A DNA stretch of 64,000 bases. It comes from Niallia taxi (GTDB lineage: Bacteria > Bacillota > Bacilli > Bacillales > Cytobacillaceae). Positions 35,995-45,687 of this stretch are shown here, piece after piece; position 1 is the stretch's first letter; the number at the start of each line of letters is the position of its first letter. Location of the stretch: positions 1,350,001-1,414,000 of the forward strand of contig NZ_CP102589.1 of NCBI RefSeq assembly GCF_032818155.1. The letters run 5' to 3'. Below the pieces are notes generated by a model. It had not been told where the DNA came from and did not search any database. It saw nothing but the letters and a program-made list of their open reading frames with translations. The position numbers and the translations under genes are program-made.

Positions 35995-36250
35995 CTAATA
36001 TTGATTCGTTATTGCGTTGAAGGGAATAAGTAGTTCTTTTATCACTATATTAAGAGAGCCATTGGCTGGTGTGAAATGGCATAAATAAAAGAATGAATAC
36101 CTCCTGAAGCTTCTGTTGGGAAAGCCATAAATGGCAAGTAGCAGCAGACGGTTGTTAACCGTTATCTTTTTTAAGTGGAGAGCTTTGTCTCTCAATTAGG
36201 GTGGTACCGCGCTTATTTGCGTCCCTGCATGTATATGCAGGGGCTTTTTT
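35995..36250 (+). promoter_or_regulatory. T-box riboswitch, tyrosine type
   Basis: The leader contains the stem I distal motif GGTGTGAAAT, a TAC tyrosine specifier candidate at 36098-36100 in GAATAC, the T-box AGGGTGGTACCGCG at 36198-36211, and a terminator formed by CCCTGCAT and ATGCAGGG with a T run at 36223-36250. Uncharged tRNA-Tyr would pair with the specifier and the T-box bulge and prevent termination before tyrS. The 5' boundary is approximate. Confidence 0.92.
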
Positions 36251-36275
36251 ATTGTTTAAAAAAGATTGAAGCTAG

Positions 36276-37580
<1,305 letters not shown>

Positions 37581-37593
37581 TAGCTATAACAAG

Positions 37594-37942
37594 GAGACTG
37601 GGACATAAGTATGTGAACCAGCGTAAAGACCGAACTGCTAATCAACTACTGATTAGATAGTTCGGTTTTTTGTTTTTAGTTTAAATACAAAAAATTAGAA
37701 ATTTTAGTGGAATGGAGCGGAGGCCACTCGACTCCTGCGGGAAATAGAGGAAAGGATGAGACCCCGCAGGCGAAGACGAGGAGGCTCATATTCCTCCCCG
37801 TGGAAAGCGAGTGGGTGCAGCGCAATGAAACGAACTAACTTTAACTCAACATTCTATTTAGACACAACCTTCATTTTTCAAATTTAGTTGAAATTCTATT
37901 ATTCGTGTTTAGAAAGCTTATCTTTTGTTTTGTCCCAGCCTC
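37594..37942. repeat. 349-nt repeat element, copy 1
   Basis: The element is bounded by GAGACTGGGACA at 37594 and TGTCCCAGCCTC at 37931, which are near-perfect inverted ends. It has no coding frame. Internally it shares long identical blocks with the inverted copy at 53988-54326, including a 32-nt block starting at about 37699. It contains short G+C-rich stems such as CCTGCGGG with CCCGCAGG. It fills the tyrS-LysE gap. It may be a MITE-like or structured-RNA repeat. Confidence 0.85.
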
Positions 37943-38046
37943 TTTTTATTAGGAAAAGATGGATTATCTTTAAGGAATAAATTTTTGTCGTACAAGTCCC
38001 CTCCGCTGAATAGACTAGAAGCAAACATACATATGCGGAGGGATTT

Positions 38047-38676
38047 ATGGTTACTTTTATTCCATATATATTATTGGGTGTTTCGTTAGCAGCACCTGTT
38101 GGTCCTGTTAATGCAGCACAATTGGACAAGGGGATTAGGAACGGCTTCTTTCATGCGTGGATTTTTGGAATTGGAGCATTAATTGCAGATGTTATTTATA
38201 TGATGATGGTGTACTTTGGAATCAGCCATTTCATTAATACACCATTCATGAAAACCTTTTTGTATTTGTTCGGTTTTTTCGTACTTACCTATACGGGGAT
38301 TGAAAGCTTAATTAATTCGACAAAAATTAATGTTTTAGAACGGAAAAAACAGGACAATTCGCTGTTTAAGTCCTTTTTCTCTGGCTTTTTAATGTCGATA
38401 TCTAATCCATTAACAATACTGTTCTGGCTTGGTATTTATGGTTCTGTTATGGCAAAATCTGCTGAAAGCTTTTCTAATAAAAGCTTTGTTTTATGCAGCC
38501 TAGCTATTATCTCAGGGATATTATTATGGGATTTTACAATGGCGCTAATCTCAGGAATTGCGAGAAGGCTGCTTCATTCTAATATGCTTTATATTATTTC
38601 CATTTTATCATCAATCTCCATGATTGGCTTTGGACTCTATTTTGCTTTCCAGGCATATAAAGCCTTATTTTTGTAA
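38047..38676 (+). CDS. LysE/RhtB family amino acid exporter
   Basis: The 209-residue protein has about six membrane segments and the LysE-family start APVGPVNAAQLDKGIRNGF. Family members export amino acids or related small molecules; the substrate is unknown. ATG 38047 has GCGGAGGG immediately upstream. It lies between the repeat element and small genes, in a region that differs from B. subtilis, so it may be an accessory gene. Confidence 0.85.
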   Translation: MVTFIPYILLGVSLAAPVGPVNAAQLDKGIRNGFFHAWIFGIGALIADVIYMMMVYFGISHFINTPFMKTFLYLFGFFVLTYTGIESLINSTKINVLERKKQDNSLFKSFFSGFLMSISNPLTILFWLGIYGSVMAKSAESFSNKSFVLCSLAIISGILLWDFTMALISGIARRLLHSNMLYIISILSSISMIGFGLYFAFQAYKALFL

Positions 38677-38790
38677 TCAATGGTAATTTTTTGTAACAGG
38701 ATAATTTCCTGCATGTATTTGTCAAATCCATGCAAAATATGTGTTGTATGATAGAATACATGCCGAAAGTGGCTTTAGGAGGAAAAAGGA

Positions 38791-38967
38791 ATGGCAAAAA
38801 CAAACGGTACTCCAATTGCAGGAAAAATCTATAATTCAGATGATTATAAAAGTACAGAGAGTGTTTCAAAAGGACTCGCTGAAACACATGAACAGACATC
38901 TGACACTTATATGGAAGGTACGGTTGATGGTTTGACGGAGAATGCTGCAGACAAAGAAAAAAACTGA
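38791..38967 (+). CDS. Small DUF4025/YozQ-like protein
   Basis: The 58-residue hydrophilic protein has the core DYKSTESVSKGLAETHEQ and SDTYMEGTVDG, which matches my recollection of the B. subtilis YozQ (DUF4025) family. Function is unknown. TAGGAGGA lies 7 nt before ATG 38791, and a strong terminator follows at 38993. The length is typical for the family. Confidence 0.75.
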   Translation: MAKTNGTPIAGKIYNSDDYKSTESVSKGLAETHEQTSDTYMEGTVDGLTENAADKEKN

Positions 38968-38992
38968 CAAGAAAAAGCATTAATACAAAAAG

Positions 38993-39028
38993 AAGGCTTG
39001 AGGAGAATGAATCCAAGCCTTTTTTTTG
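38993..39028 (+). terminator. Intrinsic terminator of the YozQ-like gene
   Basis: AAGGCTTG pairs with CAAGCCTT and is followed by seven T. Confidence 0.85.
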
Positions 39029-39050
39029 TATGTCAAAACACATTGAATGT

Positions 39051-39097
39051 AGTATTAAAGAACTAAATATGAGTGTTATTCATGGTTCTTTAATACT
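39051..39097. repeat. Perfect 13-bp inverted repeat
   Basis: AGTATTAAAGAAC at 39051-39063 is the exact reverse complement of GTTCTTTAATACT at 39085-39097, with a 21-nt loop that can form a small inner stem. No T tract follows. It lies upstream of the Spo0E-like gene. Confidence 0.8.
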
Positions 39098-39247
39098 AAT
39101 TATGAAGATTTAACTAAACTTAAGGAAGAAAATTTAGTAAAATTTGTAGTATAGTGTCGATAAATGAAGAAATTTTACTCTATGATGTATCCGTTTACCC
39201 TTGTTAAAATATATATCTGTGAAAATTACTAAAGGGGTAAACTACAT

Positions 39248-39427
39248 ATGAACATTCATTTGAATGAACAAATCGAAAAACTCAGGAAAAATATGATTTC
39301 AACAGGAATGATGAAAGGCTTCACTTCTGAAGAAACCATTTTGCTTAGTAAAAGATTGGATAACTTAATGAATATACAGATGTTGTTTCAAAATGGATCA
39401 ATGCATCATAGAAATCGGCAATACTGA
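39248..39427 (+). CDS. Spo0E-like aspartyl-phosphate phosphatase
   Basis: The 59-residue protein has the two-helix form of the Spo0E family: IEKLRKNMISTGMMKGFTSE, a turn, then the signature LLSKRLDNLMNIQ (family pattern S-x-x-LD-x-L). Spo0E-type proteins remove phosphate from Spo0A-P and delay sporulation. The signature aspartate is present. AAAGGGG lies about 12 nt before ATG 39248. A second small gene begins 26 nt later, so the two are probably cotranscribed. Confidence 0.82.
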   Translation: MNIHLNEQIEKLRKNMISTGMMKGFTSEETILLSKRLDNLMNIQMLFQNGSMHHRNRQY

Positions 39428-39453
39428 AAATAAAAATAGAAGGAAGATGGACA

Positions 39454-39732
39454 TTGCAAGCACTTATTAGAAATAACAGCGATAAATTGCTGACATTATA
39501 TGATTTAGACAAGGATTATGTAAGAAATACTTTAAGATGGGAAAGTGATTTTAAAGTGCCTGCTAAAGGCGGAGCTATGAGAATAAAAAGTACAGAGCTC
39601 ATTGAGCGACTAATAGAGGATCAGTCAAAGGATGAGATAAGGAAGCTTGTAACGATGATGAAAGCCATCAAAAAAAGAGATGCTTCTGTAAGGACATTAA
39701 TAGAGACTATTGCGATAGGCTTAATAAAATAG
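39454..39732 (+). CDS. Small hypothetical protein downstream of Spo0E-like gene
   Basis: The 92-residue protein starts at TTG 39454 with AGAAGGAAG upstream. It is charged and probably helical (LIERLIEDQSKDEIRKLVTM), without membrane segments or cysteines. I do not recognise the family. The spacing to the Spo0E-like gene, a good ribosome site and a terminator at its end support a real gene. Confidence 0.65.
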   Translation: MQALIRNNSDKLLTLYDLDKDYVRNTLRWESDFKVPAKGGAMRIKSTELIERLIEDQSKDEIRKLVTMMKAIKKRDASVRTLIETIAIGLIK

Positions 39733-39740
39733 AAATACAG

Positions 39741-39768
39741 AAGACCTGAGGGGGGTCTTTTTTTTTAT
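39741..39768 (+). terminator. Intrinsic terminator
   Basis: AAGACC pairs with GGTCTT across a G-rich loop, followed by eight T. It ends the Spo0E-like operon. Confidence 0.75.
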
Positions 39769-39774
39769 GGAAGC

Positions 39775-39826
39775 GGAGCAAAGGAAAACGGTGAGAATTT
39801 GGGAATCGCTAAAACACCTTTGCTCC
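39775..39826. repeat. 10-bp inverted repeat, candidate RNA stem
   Basis: GGAGCAAAGG and CCTTTGCTCC pair perfectly and enclose 32 nt. No T tract follows. It starts immediately after the preceding terminator. Confidence 0.6.
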
Positions 39827-39990
39827 ATATAAGACTTATAGCCAGATTCACGAGGAATAAACTTGTATTTTTTACAAACGAATTATGAATGTTTAAATTA
39901 TCACTGTTATGATGCTGTTTTGTTCAGCTTTTCTTATTTTATGAGGTTAGAGGGAATATGTTTAAGAAGTCCTTGCTGTCAAAGGGTAAA

Positions 39991-40023
39991 GAAAGACCTT
40001 CACAAAGGTTGTGAAGGTCTTTC
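39991..40023. terminator. Perfect 15-bp hairpin, possible terminator
   Basis: GAAAGACCTTCACAA pairs without mismatch with TTGTGAAGGTCTTTC around AGG. The following TTGATTCTTT is a weak T tract. No gene ends nearby, so it may end a small RNA. Confidence 0.6.
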
Positions 40024-40278
40024 TTGATTCTTTGGTAGAATCACTACTTTGTATTACTAGAGTATACATTATTGCACAAACCGAACCCTGTAATCAGTTT
40101 CCGCTGACTACATTTAAATTGTATCATGGCTACTTTTATATAATAAAGTTAGACTTTTTTAACACAAATATCAGTTCCTCTTAACACAACTATACTAAAA
40201 ATTTAGTTTACACGTTTTTGACTTCATACAATATACATTGTTTAGTCGGGAAAAGGTCTTTATTTTGGAGGAATTGCT

Positions 40279-40341
40279 GTGACAAGCAATGGAAGTATGT
40301 ATGGAAGAGATTTCATAAAACGGTATTTCTCACAAGTATGA
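40279..40341 (+). CDS. Possible 20-residue small protein
   Basis: GTG 40279 follows TTGGAGGAATT, a strong ribosome site. The frame encodes MTSNGSMYGRDFIKRYFSQV and then stops. Only the ribosome site supports it. No family is recognised. Confidence 0.2.
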   Translation: MTSNGSMYGRDFIKRYFSQV

Positions 40342-40400
40342 CAGAATATCAGCCCCAAATAAATAATGGATAATACTGCAGTCTACAAAGCAAACTAAAT

Positions 40401-40446
40401 AAAAAAACCCCAGAAAGCGTTGATACAACGCGGTTTCTAGGGTTTG
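40401..40446 (-). terminator. Intrinsic terminator of rpsD
   Basis: On the minus strand AACCC, AGAAA and GCGTT pair with AACGC, TTTCT and GGGTT in an interrupted stem, followed by seven T. Confidence 0.85.
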
Positions 40447-40469
40447 GTAATGCTGTATTAACAAATCTA

Positions 40470-41072
40470 TTAACGAGAGTAGAACTCAACGATAAGAGCT
40501 TCGTTAATTTCAGCTGGCAATTCAGAACGTTCTGGTAAACGAGTGAATGTACCTTCTAATTTATCAGCATCGAAAGTCAAGAAATCAGGTACGAAGTTGT
40601 TCACTTCAACTGCTTCTTTAACAATATCAAGATTACGTGATTTTTCACGCAATGTGATTGTTTGACCTGCTTTTAGACGGTATGATGGGATATCTACGCG
40701 TCCACCATCAACGATAACGTGACCGTGGTTAACAAGCTGACGTGCTTGACGACGTGTGCGAGCAAGACCTAAACGATAAACAACGTTATCAAGGCGAGAT
40801 TCTAGAAGCGCCATGAAGTTTTCACCGTGTTTACCTTTCATTTTGCCAGCAATATCGAATAAATTACGGAATTGACGCTCATTTACACCATACATATGAC
40901 GTAATTTTTGCTTTTCCTGTAATTGTAAACCGTATTCTGATAATTTTTTGCGTTGGTTTGGACCATGTTGTCCTGGAGCGTAAGGGCGTTTATCTAACTC
41001 TTTGCCAGTACCGCTTAAAGAAATCCCAAGACGACGAGAAAGTTTCCAACTTGGACCTGTATAACGAGCCAT
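40470..41072 (-). CDS. rpsD: Ribosomal protein S4
   Basis: The 200-residue primary 16S rRNA-binding protein nucleates small-subunit assembly. [16 protein letters not shown] starts the protein and the S4 RNA-binding domain lies at about 90-155 ([20 protein letters not shown]). ATG 41072 is set by AAGGAGGAG upstream and by the usual length of 200. Zinc cysteines are absent. Like B. subtilis rpsD it is a single-gene unit and is likely autoregulated through its leader. Confidence 0.96.
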   Translation of the reverse strand: MARYTGPSWKLSRRLGISLSGTGKELDKRPYAPGQHGPNQRKKLSEYGLQLQEKQKLRHMYGVNERQFRNLFDIAGKMKGKHGENFMALLESRLDNVVYRLGLARTRRQARQLVNHGHVIVDGGRVDIPSYRLKAGQTITLREKSRNLDIVKEAVEVNNFVPDFLTFDADKLEGTFTRLPERSELPAEINEALIVEFYSR

Positions 41073-41258
41073 TGATGACTCCTCCTTCATGTTTTTATTT
41101 TGGTAAAATAAAAACAGATGCAACTAGCCTTTATGTTTATTTTGTCTTCATGTACCTTCGCCCTAGCAGCTAAGGGTTACACAATACACCATCAAAACGT
41201 GTTTTGAGGAACAAACTAAAACAAGAAAGTGATTTGCATATGCTGCAATATTTTACAC
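41073..41258 (-). promoter_or_regulatory. rpsD leader, possible S4-binding site
   Basis: On the minus strand the leader forms a CCCTTAGC/GCTAGGG hairpin near 41160-41175 and a perfect A+T-rich 12-bp stem at 41090-41116 just before the ribosome site. B. subtilis S4 represses its own gene through leader RNA. Whether these stems form the known pseudoknot was not checked. Confidence 0.45.
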
Positions 41259-41265
41259 AAAGAGT

Positions 41266-41294
41266 ATTATATGATTTTACCAATGAAAAAGCAA
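41266..41294 (-). promoter_or_regulatory. Promoter of rpsD
   Basis: On the minus strand TTGCTT and a perfect TATAAT are separated by 17 nt. The start would fall near 41259. Confidence 0.6.
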
Positions 41295-41611
41295 GTATAG
41301 ATTACGAAATTCTATCCTAGTAGAAATTTACCTGTTCCTAATAAGGAAAAATTTTAACTGCTGTATTCTTATTCCAGCGCCATGTGATATAATTGTTTTA
41401 ATTTACTATAAGAATTGTCCGATAATTTATACGTGAAAAATCCTACTTTCGACTTAGGTGAGAATGTCTGTTTTTTATGTTGTTTGTTGCAAAAGACATG
41501 AGTCTTTTCTCCTTATCACGTTTGTTAGTTGGCTTTACAAGGTATATAAGCAATATCTTAATGATAACATGGGAAAATAGAATGAATAGTTAGATGAATA
41601 GGTGATAATAG
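41295..41611. other. Intergenic region upstream of dgcP
   Basis: This 317-nt stretch is A+T-rich and separates the divergent rpsD and dgcP genes. I see no coding frame or strong hairpin and no confident dgcP promoter. Confidence 0.4.
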
Positions 41612-43492
41612 ATGGATAAGCTCGACCACCAATCAATAGTAAATCTAAAAAGTCGGTTCTTCGATCTCTTTGATATAGAAAGCAAAAGTTTTAATTATGA
41701 GTTAATTTTGCGGGAAATGCTGTATATTATTAAAAACTTCTTGAATGCCTCTGAGGTTACCTATTACAGTGCGAATGAGTGGAACGATGAATGGGCTGCA
41801 GAAGCATCAACAAATCCTTTTTCGACAGCAGCCATTCTTCCGTATACAACGGAAATGAAAAATAAGCTGTTGAGTAAGGCAGTTTCTAGAAAGCCAATCG
41901 GCATTCATACATTAGAACATTATGATTTGCTGATTCCGTTGAAAAACAAAGATGGTTTTTATAATTTTTTTGTTGTCCGATTAGATGAATCTGTGCAAGA
42001 AAGTAATCAAATCGGCACTGATTGCCTTTATAAGCTTATCAGTGAGGAATTTAGCTTTTATATAATTAAGGTCCAGGATTTACTCGAAATTGTTGCGGAA
42101 GAGAAGAGATATAAAAAGCTCTTTAAAGTTACTGAAACATTCCACTCTTCTATGGATACAGAAGGAGTATTGCGGGCAATTATCCATACATTAAAGGATA
42201 TTTATCCATCTCTTGGCTATTATCTTTTGTTGTCCCATGATAATAACACGCATGGCGATTTGCCAATCAAGGATTTAGAATACGACAGTGAAAACCTTGC
42301 TGCAATGGAAGCCTATGTAACGGGAGAAATACAGTTTGAGTATGTGAAGGAAAGTAGAAATTCCATCTTGTATGCTCCTTTAAAAGGAAAGCAAGGTGTA
42401 TATGGTGTTTTGCAAGTTATCGCTGAGAATTCGGTTAAATTTCCAAAAAAAGAAGTGGAATTCATTACCCTGCTGGCAAATACAGCTGGGGGTGCTTTGG
42501 AAAATGCCCAGCTTTATCAGCAATCAAAAAAGCTAGTGTCAGATTTACAGCTCATTAATGAGGCTTCCCATCGATTAAACTCGAATTTAAGGCTTACGGA
42601 AATGATGACATATATGTCAAACCGCATTTCGATTAGCTTTGAGGCAGAGGAGGTAGGCTTCATCCTGTTTTCCTCTGAGACAAACTCATTGACTGTATTA
42701 AACGGCAGCACTGATTTTTTTCGTACAAAAGCTGCTGAGACGTATATCCATTATTTTAAAGAGAAAATAAAACAAGAAAAGGATTCGTTGTTTTTAGGCG
42801 ATTTCAGTATGCCTTCTGAGGAGGATGCTGTTTACAAATCGATCATGGCTGTACCGATGATGCAGACTGGTGTTTTGAAAGGTTTTGCGATTGTCATGCA
42901 TCAATTGCCGTATCATTTTTCTTTTGATACCTTTAAATTGCTGCAATCTCTTATTCATCACTCTACGTTGGCCCTGACAAATTCCATGCTAAGAGAGGAA
43001 TTAGAGAAGATGGTGGTTACAGACCATCTGACAAAACTCTATTCGAGAAGCTTCTTAGATGAAAAGCTGGTAAGATCGCTTGTGGAGGATGCTGAGGGCA
43101 CCTTTATCTTAATTGATATTGATAATTTCAAGGCAGTGAATGATACGTATGGACATCAAGTCGGTGACGAGATTATCATTCAGGTTGCCAATATTATTAT
43201 GGAAAACATTAGAGCGACAGATATAGGAGCAAGATGGGGTGGTGAGGAGCTTGCAATCTATTTGCCAAGAGTTCCTCTACAAGTCGGTGTTTTCATTGCT
43301 GAAAGGCTTGTTGAAAAAGTTCGGGAAAGCTCTGCACCACCTGTTACCATTTCCTGTGGTGTGTCTTACTGGATGAGAAATAATGAAGAAAATTATCACT
43401 CCATCTTTAAGCGGGCAGACAAAGCATTGTATATTGCGAAAGAGACTGGAAAGGATCGGGTTGTTGTCCAAGATGCCTTTCGGACTAGTTGA
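41612..43492 (+). CDS. dgcP: GAF-GGDEF diguanylate cyclase DgcP
   Basis: This 626-residue soluble protein makes cyclic di-GMP. Two or three GAF-like regions (about 20-150, 165-300, 310-455) precede a GGDEF domain with the active-site motif GGEEL at 543-547, a functional variant. RATD five residues before it fits the RxxD product-inhibition site. LTKLYSRSFLDE marks the domain start. It corresponds to B. subtilis YtrP/DgcP. ATG 41612 follows TAGGTGATAA. Confidence 0.9.
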   Translation: MDKLDHQSIVNLKSRFFDLFDIESKSFNYELILREMLYIIKNFLNASEVTYYSANEWNDEWAAEASTNPFSTAAILPYTTEMKNKLLSKAVSRKPIGIHTLEHYDLLIPLKNKDGFYNFFVVRLDESVQESNQIGTDCLYKLISEEFSFYIIKVQDLLEIVAEEKRYKKLFKVTETFHSSMDTEGVLRAIIHTLKDIYPSLGYYLLLSHDNNTHGDLPIKDLEYDSENLAAMEAYVTGEIQFEYVKESRNSILYAPLKGKQGVYGVLQVIAENSVKFPKKEVEFITLLANTAGGALENAQLYQQSKKLVSDLQLINEASHRLNSNLRLTEMMTYMSNRISISFEAEEVGFILFSSETNSLTVLNGSTDFFRTKAAETYIHYFKEKIKQEKDSLFLGDFSMPSEEDAVYKSIMAVPMMQTGVLKGFAIVMHQLPYHFSFDTFKLLQSLIHHSTLALTNSMLREELEKMVVTDHLTKLYSRSFLDEKLVRSLVEDAEGTFILIDIDNFKAVNDTYGHQVGDEIIIQVANIIMENIRATDIGARWGGEELAIYLPRVPLQVGVFIAERLVEKVRESSAPPVTISCGVSYWMRNNEENYHSIFKRADKALYIAKETGKDRVVVQDAFRTS

Positions 43493-43517
43493 GAGCTTTA
43501 TATTTGAAATAAATAAC

Positions 43518-43549
43518 AAAAACACCTCGAAATATTTCGAGGTGTTTTT
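43518..43549. terminator. Bidirectional terminator
   Basis: AAAAACACCTCGAAA pairs with TTTCGAGGTGTTTTT between convergent dgcP and ytsP. Confidence 0.92.
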
Positions 43550-43562
43550 GTTTGTTCTAGAA

Positions 43563-44048
43563 TTATTTTACATATTCCATCAATGCGGAAACAAAGATTT
43601 CTAGATATTTCTTATCTATTTCATCAAAGCGTGCTTTTTCAGGTGAATCAATATCAAGAACACCTAGTAATGTGCCGTCTTCCTTCACTAATGGCACAAC
43701 TATTTCTGATTGTGAGGCTGCATCACATGCGATATGTCCTGGGAATTGATGAACATCCTCTACTAATACTGTCTCTATGTTTTTTGCAGATGTACCGCAA
43801 ACACCTCTTCCAAAAGGAATACGCACACATGCTGGCAAACCTTGGAACGGACCAAGAACTAGCTCAGTTCCTTCTGTCAAATAAAAACCTACCCAATTTA
43901 CACGGTCCAAAAATTGATTTAAAAGAGCCGCTGCATTTGATAAGTTAGCTATTGTATTTGATTCGCCTTCAAGAAGAGCCTTCAGCTGTTTAACCACCAA
44001 TTCATATTGCTGTTCCCGATTGCCGTTGTAAGTTTCGACGTTAAACAA
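43563..44048 (-). CDS. ytsP: Free methionine-(R)-sulfoxide reductase (GAF)
   Basis: The 161-residue single-GAF protein reduces free methionine-R-sulfoxide. Catalytic cysteines are in LPACVRIPFGRGVCGT and GHIACDAASQSE, and the WVGFY and GVLDIDSP blocks are family-typical. TTG 44048 is chosen because TTAGGTGAT lies 6 nt upstream and the N-terminus FNVET lines up with the remembered B. subtilis YtsP. GTG 44057 overlaps the ribosome site. Confidence 0.9.
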   Translation of the reverse strand: MFNVETYNGNREQQYELVVKQLKALLEGESNTIANLSNAAALLNQFLDRVNWVGFYLTEGTELVLGPFQGLPACVRIPFGRGVCGTSAKNIETVLVEDVHQFPGHIACDAASQSEIVVPLVKEDGTLLGVLDIDSPEKARFDEIDKKYLEIFVSALMEYVK

Positions 44049-44262
44049 GCAAATCACCTAACTTCCTTCAATTATTGTCATTATTTTAGCAGTTTAAGAG
44101 CGAACCTATGAAAGTTTTGTCGACTTTCTTTTAAAGGATTGGCCAATATTATCAAGAAAAGTATATAGAGTCTTTTCTTTCATCGTTTTATGCTGCACAA
44201 AAATAATTATTATTCAAACATATTTTATCATGAATAGCAAGAGAAACGAGGCGATTCTTAAG

Positions 44263-44886
44263 ATGAAAAGAAATTCAAAGGAAGCAATTGTCGAATCTGC
44301 AATTACGTTATTTAACAGGAATGGTTATTATGGGACATCCATTAGGGATATTGCCGGACATGCAAAAGTGAATATAGCTAATATCTCTTATTATTTTAAT
44401 GGCAAGCATGGTTTGCTGGAGCATTGTTTTACTACTTATTTCGAAAATTATATGGAGGTATTGGAGGCAGCTAGCCACCGTGATTTTAACAGCATATCGG
44501 AAAAACTGAAGCATGTTGTCAGAGAAATTATTGAATTTCAATGGCAGAACCTACAATTGACAAGATTTGTGCTTCGGGAAGTTTCCATTGATTCTCAAGT
44601 TGTAAGAGAAATCATGTCTACTTACTATGTGAAGGAGCGTTATTATCTTTTAAGCATCTTGGAAGAAGGCATAGAAAAGAAGGAATTTGCCAAGCAGTCT
44701 GTCCAGTACAGTATGATTCAATTAAAAAGCTTTCTAACTATGCCTTTTCTCAATGCTTCTTATATCCAAGAGGTACTCCATATTTATTTAAATGAAGCAT
44801 ACTTTATAAAAAAATATTTAATAGAAATAAATAGATGGATTGATGAAGTGCTTTGCAGTTCATACAGCTTAACGGTTTCCAGCTAG
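44263..44886 (+). CDS. refZ: TetR-family regulator RefZ
   Basis: The 207-residue TetR-family DNA-binding protein has the helix-turn-helix TSIRDIAGHAKVNIANISYYF at about residues 26-46. B. subtilis RefZ binds motifs near the origin and affects FtsZ placement and chromosome capture at sporulation. Assignment rests on sequence resemblance and on position between ytsP and hisJ. ATG 44263 follows GAGGCGAT; ATG 44230 is a longer alternative. Its end overlaps the convergent hisJ by 18 nt. Confidence 0.82.
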   Translation: MKRNSKEAIVESAITLFNRNGYYGTSIRDIAGHAKVNIANISYYFNGKHGLLEHCFTTYFENYMEVLEAASHRDFNSISEKLKHVVREIIEFQWQNLQLTRFVLREVSIDSQVVREIMSTYYVKERYYLLSILEEGIEKKEFAKQSVQYSMIQLKSFLTMPFLNASYIQEVLHIYLNEAYFIKKYLIEINRWIDEVLCSSYSLTVSS

Positions 44887-45672
44887 TACATGCAACCCTT
44901 GCCCAATATCCTTTGCTTGATGGGCATCTGAACCATATACAAGTGGAATTTGTAAGCTCAACGCTTCCTCCACAGCCCACTGTGGTGGATATGTTTCCAC
45001 ACATAAAGGCTTATATAACCCAGCTGCATTATAATCCAACTCATACCCTGCATTTTTGACTTGGTGAAGTAACTCCCGGATTTTATTAGAAAAATTCTGA
45101 GTAGGCGGGTATTGTTTTTGGAACTTATGAACAAGTGTCATATGGCCAATTCTTGTCGGTTTGTATGGTCCTAAATCGGCAGAAATTGATTTTGAAACTG
45201 TTTGAAAATAGCATTCATAAATGCGGTCAACATTTCCATAGAGACTGACCATTTCTCCGAATAAATCTGAGCTATAGTCAAGGCAATCATACTTTTTTAA
45301 AGGGTTTTTTAAAAAATGCACACTCAAAACACTATCATCCAAGAGATGTCCCCACTTTTGTAAAAACTCTTTTGTTCCATCCTCATAACCTTCAATATAA
45401 TCAATCTCAAGACCGAGGTTGATTTTCAGTTCGCTTTGAAAAAGATCCTTTACCGCTTGGACCTCATCAAAATAGGATAACAGCTGTTCTGTAGTCATAC
45501 TGCTGTCCTTGGTAGGAGCAGTATCTTCAAATCCTTGCGGTAATGGTGCATGCTCTGTGAAGGTTATTTCCCCAAAACCTAAGTCTATTGCCCTTTTTAT
45601 ATACTCCTTTAATCCATCTTTTGTCCCATGTGGACAAAATGGAGTATGTATATGACCATCTCTTTTATACAT
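44869..45672 (-). CDS. hisJ: Histidinol-phosphatase (PHP family)
   Basis: The 267-residue PHP-fold metal-dependent phosphatase removes phosphate from histidinol phosphate in histidine synthesis. DGHIHTPFCPHGT is the first metal motif, TFTEHAPLP the second, and YGSDAHQAKDIG the last. AAGGAGGAG precedes ATG 45672. It is isolated from other his genes, as in B. subtilis (YtvP). Confidence 0.9.
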   Translation of the reverse strand: MYKRDGHIHTPFCPHGTKDGLKEYIKRAIDLGFGEITFTEHAPLPQGFEDTAPTKDSSMTTEQLLSYFDEVQAVKDLFQSELKINLGLEIDYIEGYEDGTKEFLQKWGHLLDDSVLSVHFLKNPLKKYDCLDYSSDLFGEMVSLYGNVDRIYECYFQTVSKSISADLGPYKPTRIGHMTLVHKFQKQYPPTQNFSNKIRELLHQVKNAGYELDYNAAGLYKPLCVETYPPQWAVEEALSLQIPLVYGSDAHQAKDIGQGLHVLAGNR

Positions 45673-45687
45673 GAGTCTCCTCCTTCA

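Larger units (their letters stand above)
39733..40469. other. Gene-poor gap with strong hairpins
   Basis: This 737-nt stretch between the small hypothetical gene and rpsD carries a terminator, two further strong hairpins (39775-39826 and 39991-40023), one very short possible frame (40279-40341) and the rpsD terminator. No longer gene was found on either strand. Confidence 0.6.

Noticed and set aside
37594..37942. Insertion sequence
   Set aside because: The element has inverted ends but no transposase frame, not even a decayed one, so it is reported as a repeat only.
43563..43959. Plus-strand frame of about 120 codons opposite ytsP
   Set aside because: It is a shadow of a well-conserved methionine sulfoxide reductase gene.
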